The position numbers and the translations under genes were made by a program. Of a DNA stretch of 64,000 bases, positions 55,091-64,000 are shown in pieces. Every line of letters begins with the position of its first letter. Position 1 is the first letter of the stretch. Location: the NCBI GenBank assembly GCA_948502395.1, contig CAOPES010000003.1, positions 124,001-188,000 on the forward strand. Reading direction: 5' to 3'. This DNA is from an uncultured Clostridia bacterium. GTDB taxonomy: Bacteria > Bacillota > Clostridia > TANB77 > CAG-508. The notes under the pieces were generated by a model. The model searched no databases. It was not told where the DNA came from and worked only from the letters and a program-made list of their open reading frames with translations.

Positions 55091-55119
55091 AGTTTAACAT
55101 AATAGATAAAAGATATCAA
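55091..55119 (-). promoter_or_regulatory. Promoter of the 51-aa gene
   Basis: Minus strand: -35 TTGATA (55114-55119), 17-bp spacer, -10 TAAACT (55091-55096); parallels the promoter at 55824-55852. Confidence 0.55.
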
Positions 55120-55458
55120 GTGTTTATGCAATTTTGTTGGATGCTTAAAACAAAAACGTGGAAAAATCACGAAAATTACCTATATATCAATTTAGATAAT
55201 ATGGAAAATATAAGAGAAGTATTTGATAAAACTATGATACCAGAAGAAATAATAAAAAACATAGAAGCAATACTAAATATTGAAATAAATATAGAAAATA
55301 CAATAATTTTTATAGATGAAATTCAAGTAAGCGAAAGAGCTATAAGTTCGTTAAAATATTTTTGCGAAAGTGAAAAACCATATAAAATAGTATGTGCAGG
55401 AAGTTTGTTAGGAGTAAAAATAAAAGACCTAGGACTTTTAAAATCAATTTTCCTATAA
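55120..55458 (+). pseudogene. Fragment of an AAA_14/DUF4143-type ATPase
   Basis: Keeps YLYINLDNMENIREVFDK, the Walker B TIIFIDEIQ and CAGSLLGVK, but lacks Walker A and the whole C-terminal part. The match ends near 55425, where sequence antisense to the neighbouring membrane gene begins. It has no ribosome binding site and a promoter for the opposite strand overlaps its start, so it is a decayed remnant. Confidence 0.7.
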
Positions 55459-55708
55459 CCGTAAAAACTGGCAAAATTAATGCTATAAAAGCAAATATTA
55501 TGCATATCCATAATAAATAGTTTATTATATTTTCTATTTCAAATATCCATAAAAGAAATTGAACCAATAAAAGCGAAAATAATAAGAATAACCAAAACAA
55601 TATGTTATCTGGTTCAATTTCGATATCTAAAACTAGCCGAAAAAACGTAAAAGTAGCAAAGCCGATTAAAAGAGAAATGGCAGTTAAAGCTAAAGATCTC
55701 AGTTTCAT
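55340..55708 (-). CDS. Membrane protein, 3' end probably altered by rearrangement
   Basis: 122 aa, GGAGGAAC before the ATG. Three or four hydrophobic helices (SLALTAISLLIGFATFTFF, ILFWLFLLFSLLLVQFLLWI, INYLLWICIIFAFIALILPV). The last 30 residues are read from the antisense strand of the ATPase remnant, so the native C-terminus was likely lost at about 55425-55430. Shares promoter and leader design with the 51-aa gene. Function unknown. Confidence 0.55.
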   Translation of the reverse strand: MKLRSLALTAISLLIGFATFTFFRLVLDIEIEPDNILFWLFLLFSLLLVQFLLWIFEIENIINYLLWICIIFAFIALILPVFTVIGKLILKVLGLLFLLLTNFLHILFYMVFHFRKNILTNL

Positions 55709-55823
55709 AGATGTTCCTCCTGTAATATAATATGTTATTAATAATGGACAACAGTAATGGTAATCTCCTTTCTACTGTGAAACACAGAAATTTAAGTGCT
55801 TCTAAAAAACTGTTGTTGACTAC

Positions 55824-55852
55824 GATTTAACATAATGTTTAAATAGTGTCAA
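55824..55852 (-). promoter_or_regulatory. Promoter of the 122-aa membrane gene
   Basis: Minus strand: -35 TTGACA (55847-55852), 17-bp spacer, -10 TAAATC (55824-55829); a leader of about 115 nt follows. Confidence 0.6.
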
Positions 55853-55967
55853 GTAATTTGTAAATTTATGTTAATGTTTGTTTGGTTTTTCTGTAAAAAT
55901 GAAAGGTTGCATAAAGCAAAAATATTGTATAATTTTAGTACAAAAATTTACAATAGTGGTAAAAAAG

Positions 55968-55996
55968 TTGAAAAAAAAGGTTAAATAAGTTATAAT
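55968..55996 (+). promoter_or_regulatory. Promoter of T4SS cluster B
   Basis: -35 TTGAAA (55968-55973), 17-bp spacer, -10 TATAAT (55991-55996) followed by AGTA; nearly the same layout as the promoter at 57527-57555. Confidence 0.8.
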
Positions 55997-56054
55997 AGTA
56001 ATAAGAGAGAAAAAAGAGATAATAAATAAGTATTTATTATTAAGGAGGAATATT

Positions 56055-57132
56055 ATGAGAAAGTTAAAAATACTGTTAATGATATTAATAATTTCAGTTG
56101 TATTTAGCATTTTTGTGTTTGGACAGATGAATATTGTAGAGGCTGCCAATGCACCAACTTATAAAGAACTTATAGATGCTAAAAACGGTAGCTATGAAAA
56201 TTTAATTAAGTTTTTTGAAAAATATAATAATATATCAGCACAAGATATAATTAATGCATATAAGTCAAATGGAACACCTGCTACTGAAGCAGAAAAATGG
56301 GTTTCAGGTATTTATGACAAGACGCTGTCTAAAAATTATAATCCCAAAATAGGAAAAGAATACAATAATAATCAAACTAAAATAGAAGAAGCGAAAAAAA
56401 AGCTAAATAAGATTAATAATAAATGTAATCTTGATAGAGCGTTATATAAAACTGTTCATAAGCTGGCATATGATTTTGAAGCAAAAGAGGATATAACAGA
56501 ATACGATGGAACTAAGCAAAAGGATTTAAAAAACTGGAATGCAGAAAAAATACTTGATAATTATAAAGATGAACTATCAGGATTACAACGGAGCAAAAGG
56601 TGAAGAGATAAAAAAAGATTGGACTACTAAAGTAGAAAAATACAAGCCCAAAAATGATAAATATAAAAAATTAAAAGAAGAGTTTTTAAAAGATATAAAC
56701 AAAAATAAAGATGAATTGCAACAAGAAGTAGCTGATAAGTATCAAGAAGAAGATGATAAAAAAGATGGAAAAGATAATGGCTCAGATACAATATATCAAC
56801 AACCACAAATAGGAAATAACGGAAATAGTGCATCAAGTAATCTAAACGATGTAATATCTGATGCGGAAAGTTTTATAAACCAAGGTGACGTTACACATGA
56901 TGAAAGTAGTTTACAAACATTTTCGCAAACATTATATAGTATTTTATTAGTAATAGGAACAATAGTAGCAGTTATAATGGGAGCAATATTAGGATTAAAA
57001 CTAATGACAGCAAGTGCAGAAGGAAAAGCAGAAGCAAAGAAATATTTAATAACATATGCAGTAGGATGTATAGTGGTATTTGGTGGATTTGCAATTTGGA
57101 AACTTGCTATAACAATATTACAAGGGATATAA
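56055..57132 (+). CDS. Secreted/membrane T4SS protein with VirB2-like C-terminus, +1 frameshift at CGG
   Basis: About 358 aa when joined. AAGGAGG precedes the ATG. Signal peptide (ILLMILIISVVFSIFVFG...EAA), a long charged extracellular region, a Gln/Asn/Ser linker, then two helices at the C-terminus (YSILLVIGTIVAVIMGAIL and YAVGCIVVFGGFAIWKLAI) separated by a KAEAKK turn, as in the two pilin-like genes downstream. In-frame CGG at 56589-56591 breaks the frame: zero frame stops 3 codons later, while skipping the C gives SGLQGAKGEEIKKDW. First gene of the cluster B operon; it may be a pilin-related surface component. Confidence 0.78.
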
Positions 57133-57144
57133 AGGAGGGATTGT

Positions 57145-57504
57145 ATGAAGGTAAAAAGAATTATAGTATCAATTTGTATCCTTATAATGTTGATATTTTT
57201 AAATATTAATATATGTTGTGCAGCAGATTTAGGTATAGGAAATTTAGATAACTACAAGACAGACAATATACAAATGGGGAATTTGGCTAGTAGAGCTGGA
57301 ACAATATTAGGAATTGTACAAGCTATAGGTTCAGTGTTATCGGTAGTTATGCTTATAATAATAGGAATTAAATATATGTTAGGAAGTATAGAAGAAAAAG
57401 CAGAATACAAAAAAACACTAATTCCATATATAATAGGGGCGTTCTTAGTATTTACAGGTACGTTAATTCCTAATATAATATACCAAGTAGTGCAAGGCTG
57501 GTAA
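57145..57504 (+). CDS. VirB2-like pilin protein
   Basis: 119 aa, AAGGAGG before the ATG, 12 bp after the previous gene. Signal peptide (IIVSICILIMLIFLNINICCAA), then two helices (GSVLSVVMLIIIGIKYMLG and LIPYIIGAFLVFTGTLIPNI) around an EEKAEYKK turn, the pilin-type TrbC/VirB2 topology. A close relative follows at 57633. Confidence 0.8.
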   Translation: MKVKRIIVSICILIMLIFLNINICCAADLGIGNLDNYKTDNIQMGNLASRAGTILGIVQAIGSVLSVVMLIIIGIKYMLGSIEEKAEYKKTLIPYIIGAFLVFTGTLIPNIIYQVVQGW

Positions 57505-57526
57505 TATACAAAATATGACAAAATAG

Positions 57527-57555
57527 TTGAAAAAATAAAAAAGTAATGATATAAT
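57527..57555 (+). promoter_or_regulatory. Promoter of the second pilin-like gene
   Basis: -35 TTGAAA (57527-57532), 17-bp spacer, -10 TATAAT (57550-57555). With its own terminator downstream, it lets this pilin be made in excess over the rest of the cluster. Confidence 0.8.
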
Positions 57556-57632
57556 AGTACTAGGAGATGTTTTTAAAATTCTCATTAATATTGAGATTTT
57601 ATATAAAAAGAAATTAGAAAGGAGACTTTATT

Positions 57633-57989
57633 ATGAATAACAAAGTAATAAAAATTTTAAGTTCATTAGTAATAATGATAATGATGATATCTGTTGTAGG
57701 AGCTGCTTATGCTGTTACACCAAGTCAGATTACAGCCGATCCAACTGTACAGGGAGCGGATGAAATACAAACTTTAGGGAAAAGCATAGTTGGTATTTTA
57801 CAAACAGTTGGAGTTGTATTATCTGTTGTTATTTTAATTATAATAGGTATTAAATACATGATGGGAAGTGCTGAAGAAAAAGCGGAATACAAGAAAACTA
57901 TGATGCCATACATAGTTGGTGCAGCATTAATATTTGCAGCTTCTGTACTTGCACAAGTTGTATACCAATTCTTTATGGGAGTAAAATAA
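57633..57989 (+). CDS. VirB2-like pilin protein, monocistronic
   Basis: 118 aa, AAAGGAGAC before the ATG. Signal peptide (LVIMIMMISVVGAAYA), then LQTVGVVLSVVILIIIGIKYMMG and MMPYIVGAALIFAASVLAQV around EEKAEYKK. Strongly similar to the 57145 product. Separate promoter and terminator suggest it is the major pilin. Confidence 0.83.
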   Translation: MNNKVIKILSSLVIMIMMISVVGAAYAVTPSQITADPTVQGADEIQTLGKSIVGILQTVGVVLSVVILIIIGIKYMMGSAEEKAEYKKTMMPYIVGAALIFAASVLAQVVYQFFMGVK

Positions 57990-58002
57990 TAAATAAAAAG
58001 AG

Positions 58003-58031
58003 CGGAGAACATAAATCTCCGTTTTTTTTTT
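58003..58031 (+). terminator. Terminator of the monocistronic pilin gene
   Basis: CGGAGA / TCTCCG stem with a 7-nt loop followed by ten T. Confidence 0.9.
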
Positions 58032-58121
58032 GTTTTTTAAATATAAATGTTACACAAATATTACGAATATATTAAAAATACATTAAATTTCAAAATATTA
58101 CAATAAATTCGCCTAAAACAG

Positions 58122-58150
58122 TTACAATTTTCAACATTTTTTGGTATAAT
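58122..58150 (+). promoter_or_regulatory. Promoter of the PrgI-virB4-virB6 operon
   Basis: -35 TTACAA (58122-58127), 17-bp spacer, -10 TATAAT (58145-58150). Confidence 0.7.
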
Positions 58151-58196
58151 TATATACAAGGAGAATTAGACAGAAGACAAAAAGGAGGAAAAGTAA

Positions 58197-58556
58197 TTGG
58201 GTACATATAACTTACCAAGAAATGTAAAAGGAGAAGGAAGAATATTATTTATATTTTCAAGCAAAGCTCTAATATATTCAGCAATAGGGGCAGCGTCAGG
58301 ATTAGTTTTTTATTTAATATTTAATATATTAGGACTATCATTAGTAGGGCTAATAATTATAGTTGCACTAGGATTATTAGGGTTTTTAATAGGAACATTT
58401 AAAATGCCTGATTCAACAAACTTTGAAATAACAAGAAAAACAGGTGGAGAAAATATTGATGATGTTATAAAAAGAGCAATAAAATTCAAAATGCAAAAAA
58501 ATAAAATATATGTATATAAAGAAATAAAAGAGGAGGATACAAAAGATGGAGAATAA
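58197..58556 (+). CDS. PrgI/VirB3-like T4SS protein
   Basis: 119 aa, TTG start after AAAGGAGG. NLPRNVKGEGRILFIFSSKALIY leads into two helices (about 25-45 and 48-65), then a charged tail with FKMPDSTNFEITRKTGGENIDDVIKR. This is the usual partner encoded before virB4 in Firmicute systems. Overlaps the next ATG by 11 bp. Confidence 0.82.
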   Translation: MGTYNLPRNVKGEGRILFIFSSKALIYSAIGAASGLVFYLIFNILGLSLVGLIIIVALGLLGFLIGTFKMPDSTNFEITRKTGGENIDDVIKRAIKFKMQKNKIYVYKEIKEEDTKDGE

Positions 58557-59760
58557 TACAATTAGTGAAATATTAGCGGTAGTTCTTATTGGAATGATAT
58601 GTGTTTTGTTTGTATTAATATTAGTATATGTCCTTTTGGTAGCTAAAAGCAAAAAAGGTAAAGAAAAGAAAAAAGAGATAAAAGTACAAAACAAAAAGAA
58701 AGAGACAAAGACAATTGCGAAAGAATATAATAAACAAGCAATAGCAAACTTTCTTGAATTCGAAAAAGTAGAAGACAATATGATAATTCAAAAAAAGGGT
58801 AAAAGATTTCTAATGGCAATAGAATGCCAAGGGGTTAATTATGACTTGATGTCTGGAATAGAAAAGAATTCAGTAGAAGAAGGATTTCAACAATTTTTAA
58901 ACACATTAAGACATCCAATACAAATATATATACAGACAAGAACAATAAACTTAGAAAATAGTATATCAGGTTATAAAAGAAATCTTAAAATAATAGAAGA
59001 TAAATATAATGAAATATTCTATAAATATAATTCAATGAAACAATCAGGTATATATACGGAAAGAGACATAGCACAAGAATTTTATGAACTAACAAAACAA
59101 AGAAACTTATTAGAATATGCTAGAGATTTAATAACTAATACAGAGAAAATGAGTTTAAATAAAAATATATTAAATAAAAAATATTTTATTATAATACCAT
59201 ACTATGCAGAAGACACGAACGGAGAAAAATACATTTATGAAGAAATAAAAAATATGGCGTTTTCAGAATTATATACAAAAGCTCAATCAATTATAAGAAC
59301 ATTATCTTCTTGTTCAGTGGTTGGAAAAATATTAAATTCACAAGAATTAGTAGAATTACTATATGTAGCTTATAACAGGGATGATTCGGAAATATTAGGT
59401 CTTAATAAAGCGTTAACTTCTGGATATGAAGAACTATATACAACAGCAGAAGATGTTTTTAAAAAGAAAATAAAATTGCTAGATGAGAGAATAAGAGAAA
59501 GAGCAATAGATTTAGCAAATGATACTGTGGACAAGGTTAAATCTGAGACACAGAAAACAGCAGAGAAAAAAGAAGAAAATTTTGAAGATTTAATACGTCA
59601 AATGGCAGAAATGATATTAGACGAAAATAGAAGATATGTAGGAGAAAACGTTGCGGAAAAAGCAATAGAAGAAATAAGGAAAGACAAAGGAGGAAAAGAG
59701 GAGAATGAGGAAGGCGAAAAAACACAGAGAAGAGGAAGAAAAAGAAGTATTGCAAAATGA
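58546..59760 (+). CDS. VirB4 N-terminal domain protein with membrane anchor (split VirB4)
   Basis: 404 aa. One membrane helix (ILAVVLIGMICVLFVLILVYVLLVA), a basic linker, then the TrsE-like N-terminal VirB4 domain (IANFLEFEKVEDNMIIQKKGKRFLMAIECQG, FQQFLNTLRHPIQIYIQTR) and a long helical C-terminus. No P-loop. It overlaps the following motor gene by 56 nt. Compare the separate 196-aa version at 36.5-37.1 kb. Confidence 0.8.
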   Translation: MENNTISEILAVVLIGMICVLFVLILVYVLLVAKSKKGKEKKKEIKVQNKKKETKTIAKEYNKQAIANFLEFEKVEDNMIIQKKGKRFLMAIECQGVNYDLMSGIEKNSVEEGFQQFLNTLRHPIQIYIQTRTINLENSISGYKRNLKIIEDKYNEIFYKYNSMKQSGIYTERDIAQEFYELTKQRNLLEYARDLITNTEKMSLNKNILNKKYFIIIPYYAEDTNGEKYIYEEIKNMAFSELYTKAQSIIRTLSSCSVVGKILNSQELVELLYVAYNRDDSEILGLNKALTSGYEELYTTAEDVFKKKIKLLDERIRERAIDLANDTVDKVKSETQKTAEKKEENFEDLIRQMAEMILDENRRYVGENVAEKAIEEIRKDKGGKEENEEGEKTQRRGRKRSIAK

Positions 59761-61663
59761 TAATGAAAATATGGGATTATTAAAAAGAAAAACCATAAAA
59801 GAATTAATTACACCATCTGGAATTGATTGTTCTAATATAGATCACTTAGAGATAATATCAAATATGAAAAGGTATGCAAGGAGCTTTTTTATATCTTCAT
59901 TACCACGTATGTGTACTTTCCCAGAACTATTTAGAAGTTTATACTTTTTTGGAGATATAAATACATCAATTTATATAAATCCAATTCCAGAATCTAGATC
60001 GCAAAACGAGTTGAATAAAGTTATAAATGAACTAGAAACAGAAAGAATTGTTGCCGCAGATAGAGGCAATATTAATAGAGAAAGTAACTTGTCACAAAAA
60101 AGATTTGAAGCAGAACAGCTAAGAGATGAAATAGCAGCAGGATTTAATAAAATGTATGAAGCTTCAGTTATAGCAACATTGTTCTCATATAGTTTAGAAG
60201 ATTTAGATAGATTAACAAAGTTATTAGCCACAGAATTATCAAAATCATTAGTTGGAGTAAAGAGTGCATGGGCTATACAAGAAGAAGCTTTCCAATCTAA
60301 CTTGCCATTAATGCAAGATAAAATAAAAAAAGTACATTCTTTTGACAGTAGATCAATGGGAACAGTATTTCCATTTACTTCATCAGAAGTAGGACACTCT
60401 ACGGGTGTACCATTAGGATTTAATAAGCAAACAGGAACACCAATCTTATTTGACAATTTCCATAGGTCTTTAAACAACTATAATATGGTTATATTTGCTA
60501 AATCTGGTGCTGGTAAATCTGTAACAATGAAAACTCTAATATCAAGATCATCAGTATTAATGGATATAGAAAGTTTAGCGTTAGATGCAGAAGGTGAATA
60601 TAAAGTTGTTGCAGAGAGTTTAGGTGGAATAAATGTAGTATTAAGCCCAACATCTAATACTGTAATAAACTTATTTGATATAGAGACAGAAGTTATAAAA
60701 GATGAAATAACAGGAAGAGAAAGAGTTGTACTTAACGTAGAGAATAAAGTTGAAGACGTAACTCAAGGATTACTTACAATGGCAAAAGGAAGTACAAGAA
60801 GTAAGGAAGTAAATGAATTGACAAAACAACTTATAGCAGAGACGGTAGCTGAAGAATATGTTAGTAGAGGAATAACAAACAATCCAGACAGTTTATATGA
60901 AGCAGGAGATAGATTTCAAAAAGGTGAAAAGTTATACAAAAGTAAAAAAGAATTGCCAACAATAGGTAGTTGGTATAGAAGATTACAAGTTAAAGCAAAA
61001 GAAAATACTAATGTAGATTATCAATTTCATTATAGTTACTTATTAAAAGTTATGAAACAATATATAAGAGAATATAATGGACAAATGGCTTATTTTGATG
61101 GACAATCTACATTTGAATTATTAGATGGAGCACCATTTATAAATTTAGATATTTCTCAATTAGAAGAAAGATTTGCAAGACCACTTGCACAGCAAATACT
61201 ACTTTCATGGATTTGGGAGAAATATGTAAAGAAAAATAGCGAAGACGTAACAAAAGCAAGAAAGAAAAGAGTTTTAGTTGATGAAGCATGGATGTTATTG
61301 CCATATCCAGAGGCAGTAGATTTCTTAAACACAATGGCAAGACGTGCAAGAAAAAGAAATGTATCATTAGCTATTATATCTCAAAGATTTCAAGACTTTT
61401 ATGAGAAACCAGAAGTACAAGCTGTTTTAACGTCATCAGATACAAAATTATTTTTAGCACAAGATAAATCTGAGATAGAATATTTAAAAACAGTGTTTAA
61501 ATTAAGTGAGGGTGAAGCTAATTTCTTAATTACATGTACGAAAGGTGAAGGGCTGTTAAAAGTTGGATCAGACACGGCTATTTTACAAATAACACCTACC
61601 GCAAAAGAATTTGAATTTGTAGACACAAATGTAAATAATCTGATAAAGAGAAAAATGAAGTAA
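59705..61663 (+). CDS. VirB4-like T4SS ATPase (cluster B)
   Basis: 652 aa. Starts inside the previous gene with GGAGA. Walker A FAKSGAGKSVTMKTL, Walker B RVLVDEAWMLL, then RRARKRNVSLAIISQRFQDF, the motor signature of VirB4/TraC. It powers pilus assembly or substrate transfer. 26 bp before the VirB6-like gene. Confidence 0.92.
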   Translation: MRKAKKHREEEEKEVLQNDNENMGLLKRKTIKELITPSGIDCSNIDHLEIISNMKRYARSFFISSLPRMCTFPELFRSLYFFGDINTSIYINPIPESRSQNELNKVINELETERIVAADRGNINRESNLSQKRFEAEQLRDEIAAGFNKMYEASVIATLFSYSLEDLDRLTKLLATELSKSLVGVKSAWAIQEEAFQSNLPLMQDKIKKVHSFDSRSMGTVFPFTSSEVGHSTGVPLGFNKQTGTPILFDNFHRSLNNYNMVIFAKSGAGKSVTMKTLISRSSVLMDIESLALDAEGEYKVVAESLGGINVVLSPTSNTVINLFDIETEVIKDEITGRERVVLNVENKVEDVTQGLLTMAKGSTRSKEVNELTKQLIAETVAEEYVSRGITNNPDSLYEAGDRFQKGEKLYKSKKELPTIGSWYRRLQVKAKENTNVDYQFHYSYLLKVMKQYIREYNGQMAYFDGQSTFELLDGAPFINLDISQLEERFARPLAQQILLSWIWEKYVKKNSEDVTKARKKRVLVDEAWMLLPYPEAVDFLNTMARRARKRNVSLAIISQRFQDFYEKPEVQAVLTSSDTKLFLAQDKSEIEYLKTVFKLSEGEANFLITCTKGEGLLKVGSDTAILQITPTAKEFEFVDTNVNNLIKRKMK

Positions 61664-61688
61664 CTGAAGTATGAATAAGGAGGAAAGG

Positions 61689-64000
61689 ATGAAAAACTTT
61701 GCGAGAAATAGTATAGTACAAAAGAGTATAATAGCATTAGTAGTAGTAATAATAACATTTACATCGGTATTTACTCCAAGAGTATATGCAGAAGGTGATG
61801 ACTGGGGAATTGGAGGAACTTTAGCAAAAGAATTGTTTAAATTTGTTGTATTTCTTACAGATTTATTTACAGGGCTTTTAAATAATATGATGTTAGGGGT
61901 TGAATGGGGAGATATAAATATAAGAGAAGATAATCCGAACTTGACAAGTGGATGGGTCAATGCAGCTGGGGAAGATGCAGATGTAGAATTGAAAGCTGGG
62001 GAAGTAGCACCAGGAACTTTTGATAGAGAAGGTTTGGAAATTCCTAATATTTTATATTGTCCAGAAAATATATTTGCTAATAATATAGCAGCTCTAGATG
62101 TTAACTTTCTAAGACCAAATACATATAGCAGTGTAGTTAAATCAGGAGATAATGATGTTGAAGAAACAGCGGCAGAAAAGCAACAATCGGCAGCAGGAAA
62201 TTTAAGCAAGACGATAGCTTCATGGTATAAATCTTTTAGAAATATATCAGTAGTAGGTTTATTATCTGTATTAATATATATAGGAATAAGAATTTTAATA
62301 TCTTCAACAGCAGCAGATAAAGCAAAATATAAAGAAAACCTAAAAGATTGGTTTACAGCTCTATGTTTAATATTTGTAATACATTTAATTATGTCTGGAG
62401 TATTAATGCTAACAGATAGAATAAATGCATTGTTTGCACAAAATATTAATGATGGAATTGTTGTACAATCAGCAGATTTATCTGGGGAAGGAAAATTTAG
62501 AACAAATTTAACAGGATATATAAGATATAGAACACAATCGACAGATGTTGCTCAAGCAGCAGGATATACAATAATGTATATAGCAATAGTTATTTATACA
62601 GTAATGTTTACAGTAACATATTTCAAAAGATTTTTATATATGGGATTTTTTACTATGATAGCGCCACTAGTAGCATTAACATACCCATTAGATAAATTAG
62701 GGGATGGAAAATCACAAGCGTTTAATATGTGGTTTAAAGAATATACAATGAATGCAATTATCCAGCCAATACATCTAATTTTATATACAGTGTTTGTATC
62801 ATCAGCAATATCATTTACAGACAAATCTGGATTTAATATTATATATGCATTAGTAGCAATAGGATTTATGTTACCAGCAGAAAAATTTATAAAAGAGATG
62901 TTTGGATTAAACAAAGCGAAGTCAACAGGTTCAATGGAATCATTTGCAGGTGGAGCATTAGCTATGAAAGGATTAGACAAGTTGGCATCTATGGGTTCTC
63001 ATGCTAAAGGAAAAGTTCAAGGAAAAGACGATAGCAAAGATGAGGATGAAGATGCAGGAAATATTAAATTTGCAAATACAGATGGATATGGAAAATTAAA
63101 CTTTATGAACGAAAATGCGGATGAAAATAAAGCTGAACAAGGAACACAAGGTGCAGTATCTCCATTGAAAAGCGGTAGTACTTCTACTGGTACAGCAAAT
63201 ACAAAAAATTCATTTGGAAGAAGTGCTATGAATTTTGCAAGACTAAAATACAATAGACATTTAAAAGGACAAGTTCCTAAAAAGATAAAGGGTGTATCTG
63301 CAAAAGCTGCTAGGTATGTTGGAAAAGCAGTAGGAGCAACAGCAGGGGCAACAATAGGTATAGCAGCAGGAATAACTTCTGGAGATCCTTCAAAAGTATT
63401 CTCTTATGGAGCAGCAGGAGCCCTAGCTGGAAATGCAATTGGCGGAAAAATGGAAAATGTAGTTAATGGGGCAGGAAATATAATAGAGAATGGATACAAG
63501 AATACAAAAGATTTTGCACAATCTCAACGTTTTGATTACATAGAAGCAACTCAAGGAAGAAAAGCAGCTGATGAAGCAAGAGATAGAGCTGAAAATGCTA
63601 AGAAAGCAAAAGAGTTTATGAATAACAAAAAAGAAAGAGAAAAATGGGAAAAATTCCAAGCTAAGAACAATATTTCATCAACAACTGACAATATGATGAA
63701 AGAAGTTGTAAAAGCAAAACAAGCAGGAATTGATGACGATGTTATTGAAAACATATTAAAACAAGAGCAAAAAAGAGATGGCGGAATTGGTGGAAATAGT
63801 TCAAACCAATTAATAGATGTGGCAGCATTTGCAGCAAAAAATGGATTTGACAAATCATATATTGAAAACGATAAAAAGAGAACTCAATTTGAAAATGTTC
63901 TTGAAGCACAAGTTGGAGATAAAAAAGGATACGAAGTTGGTAAAACTCTTGCATCAATATATGATAGAGAGAAATTATATAGTGATAAATCAAACTTAAA
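61689..64000 (+). CDS. VirB6/TrbL-like T4SS membrane protein, runs off right edge
   Basis: At least 770 aa, open to the window end. AAGGAGG precedes ATG 61689. Signal-like N-terminus (IIALVVVIITFTSVFTPRVYA), a polar region, then helices near residues 180-200, 215-240, 295-320 and 345-400, including LYMGFFTMIAPLVALTYPLD, the TrbL/VirB6 hallmark. After about residue 430 the protein is soluble, Gly/Ala/Lys-rich and charged, with a glycine-zipper-like stretch (AVGATAGATIGIAAGITSG). The long C-terminal extension is typical of Gram-positive VirB6 proteins. Confidence 0.85.
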   Translation, partial: MKNFARNSIVQKSIIALVVVIITFTSVFTPRVYAEGDDWGIGGTLAKELFKFVVFLTDLFTGLLNNMMLGVEWGDINIREDNPNLTSGWVNAAGEDADVELKAGEVAPGTFDREGLEIPNILYCPENIFANNIAALDVNFLRPNTYSSVVKSGDNDVEETAAEKQQSAAGNLSKTIASWYKSFRNISVVGLLSVLIYIGIRILISSTAADKAKYKENLKDWFTALCLIFVIHLIMSGVLMLTDRINALFAQNINDGIVVQSADLSGEGKFRTNLTGYIRYRTQSTDVAQAAGYTIMYIAIVIYTVMFTVTYFKRFLYMGFFTMIAPLVALTYPLDKLGDGKSQAFNMWFKEYTMNAIIQPIHLILYTVFVSSAISFTDKSGFNIIYALVAIGFMLPAEKFIKEMFGLNKAKSTGSMESFAGGALAMKGLDKLASMGSHAKGKVQGKDDSKDEDEDAGNIKFANTDGYGKLNFMNENADENKAEQGTQGAVSPLKSGSTSTGTANTKNSFGRSAMNFARLKYNRHLKGQVPKKIKGVSAKAARYVGKAVGATAGATIGIAAGITSGDPSKVFSYGAAGALAGNAIGGKMENVVNGAGNIIENGYKNTKDFAQSQRFDYIEATQGRKAADEARDRAENAKKAKEFMNNKKEREKWEKFQAKNNISSTTDNMMKEVVKAKQAGIDDDVIENILKQEQKRDGGIGGNSSNQLIDVAAFAAKNGFDKSYIENDKKRTQFENVLEAQVGDKKGYEVGKTLASIYDREKLYSDKSNL

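Noticed and set aside
55775..55790. parS-like palindrome CTGTGAAACACAG
   Set aside because: It lacks the CACGTG centre of the parS consensus and lies in a gene leader; I found no convincing parS in the window.

Overview
The window is the chromosomal replication-origin region of a very AT-rich Gram-positive bacterium, most likely an uncultured gut-type Clostridia. The evidence is the classical order gyrA / gyrB-recF-dnaN-dnaA on the minus strand meeting rpmH-rnpA-yidD-yidC-jag-mnmE-mnmG-rsmG-parA-parB on the plus strand, strong AGGAGG ribosome binding sites, frequent TTG starts, TTGACA-17-TATAAT promoters, Spo0A-type boxes, a VanW protein and a reductase-terminated NRPS. Perfect DnaA boxes (TTATCCACA) lie in the recF-dnaN, dnaN-dnaA and dnaA-rpmH spacers, and a TAG-trinucleotide DnaA-trio candidate lies beside dnaA.

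Layout. 1-20 kb: NRPS C-A-T-R module, a sensor kinase, an HD-GYP response regulator, Tex, a REP-associated transposase (RAYT) with its palindromes scattered around it, an ABC-F protein, CapA, a tRNA-Lys, a Cu/Zn-SOD-like gene with a duplicated 3' end, CorA, VanW, a starch-binding-type CBM and an SDR. 20-26.6 kb: a tRNA operon, a DUF1858 gene, half of a type IV secretion system (coupling protein, pilin, VirB6-like, PrgI-like), then DnaD- and DnaC-like replication proteins. 26.6-37 kb: gyrA, an unknown gene, a 3.4-kb extremely AT-rich non-coding stretch holding five copies of a periodic element, and the other half of the T4SS (split VirB4 plus a ParA/TadZ-like ATPase) behind a promoter with tandem Spo0A-like boxes. 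37-54 kb: a candidate structured RNA, then the core origin genes. 54-64 kb: two tRNA-Ser genes, small membrane genes, and a second T4SS cluster (three pilin-like proteins, PrgI-like, split VirB4, VirB6-like) running off the right edge.

The most striking observation is translational. Four genes (a VirD4-like coupling protein, a DnaC-like loader, mnmE and a pilin-like T4SS protein) carry a +1 frameshift, and in every case the break is exactly at an in-frame CGG codon whose last two bases plus the next base form the glycine codon expected by the family or needed to restore the frame. By eye, CGG is otherwise absent in frame from about 17,000 codons, apart from three short or unidentified ORFs. 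This suggests that CGG is a +1 shift (or quadruplet-decoded) codon here, possibly linked to loss of the CGG-reading arginine tRNA. The other items that may be undescribed are the five-copy 726-bp-period element, T4SS genes with apparent ATT/ATA starts, and an orphan RNA-like locus with a strong terminator.
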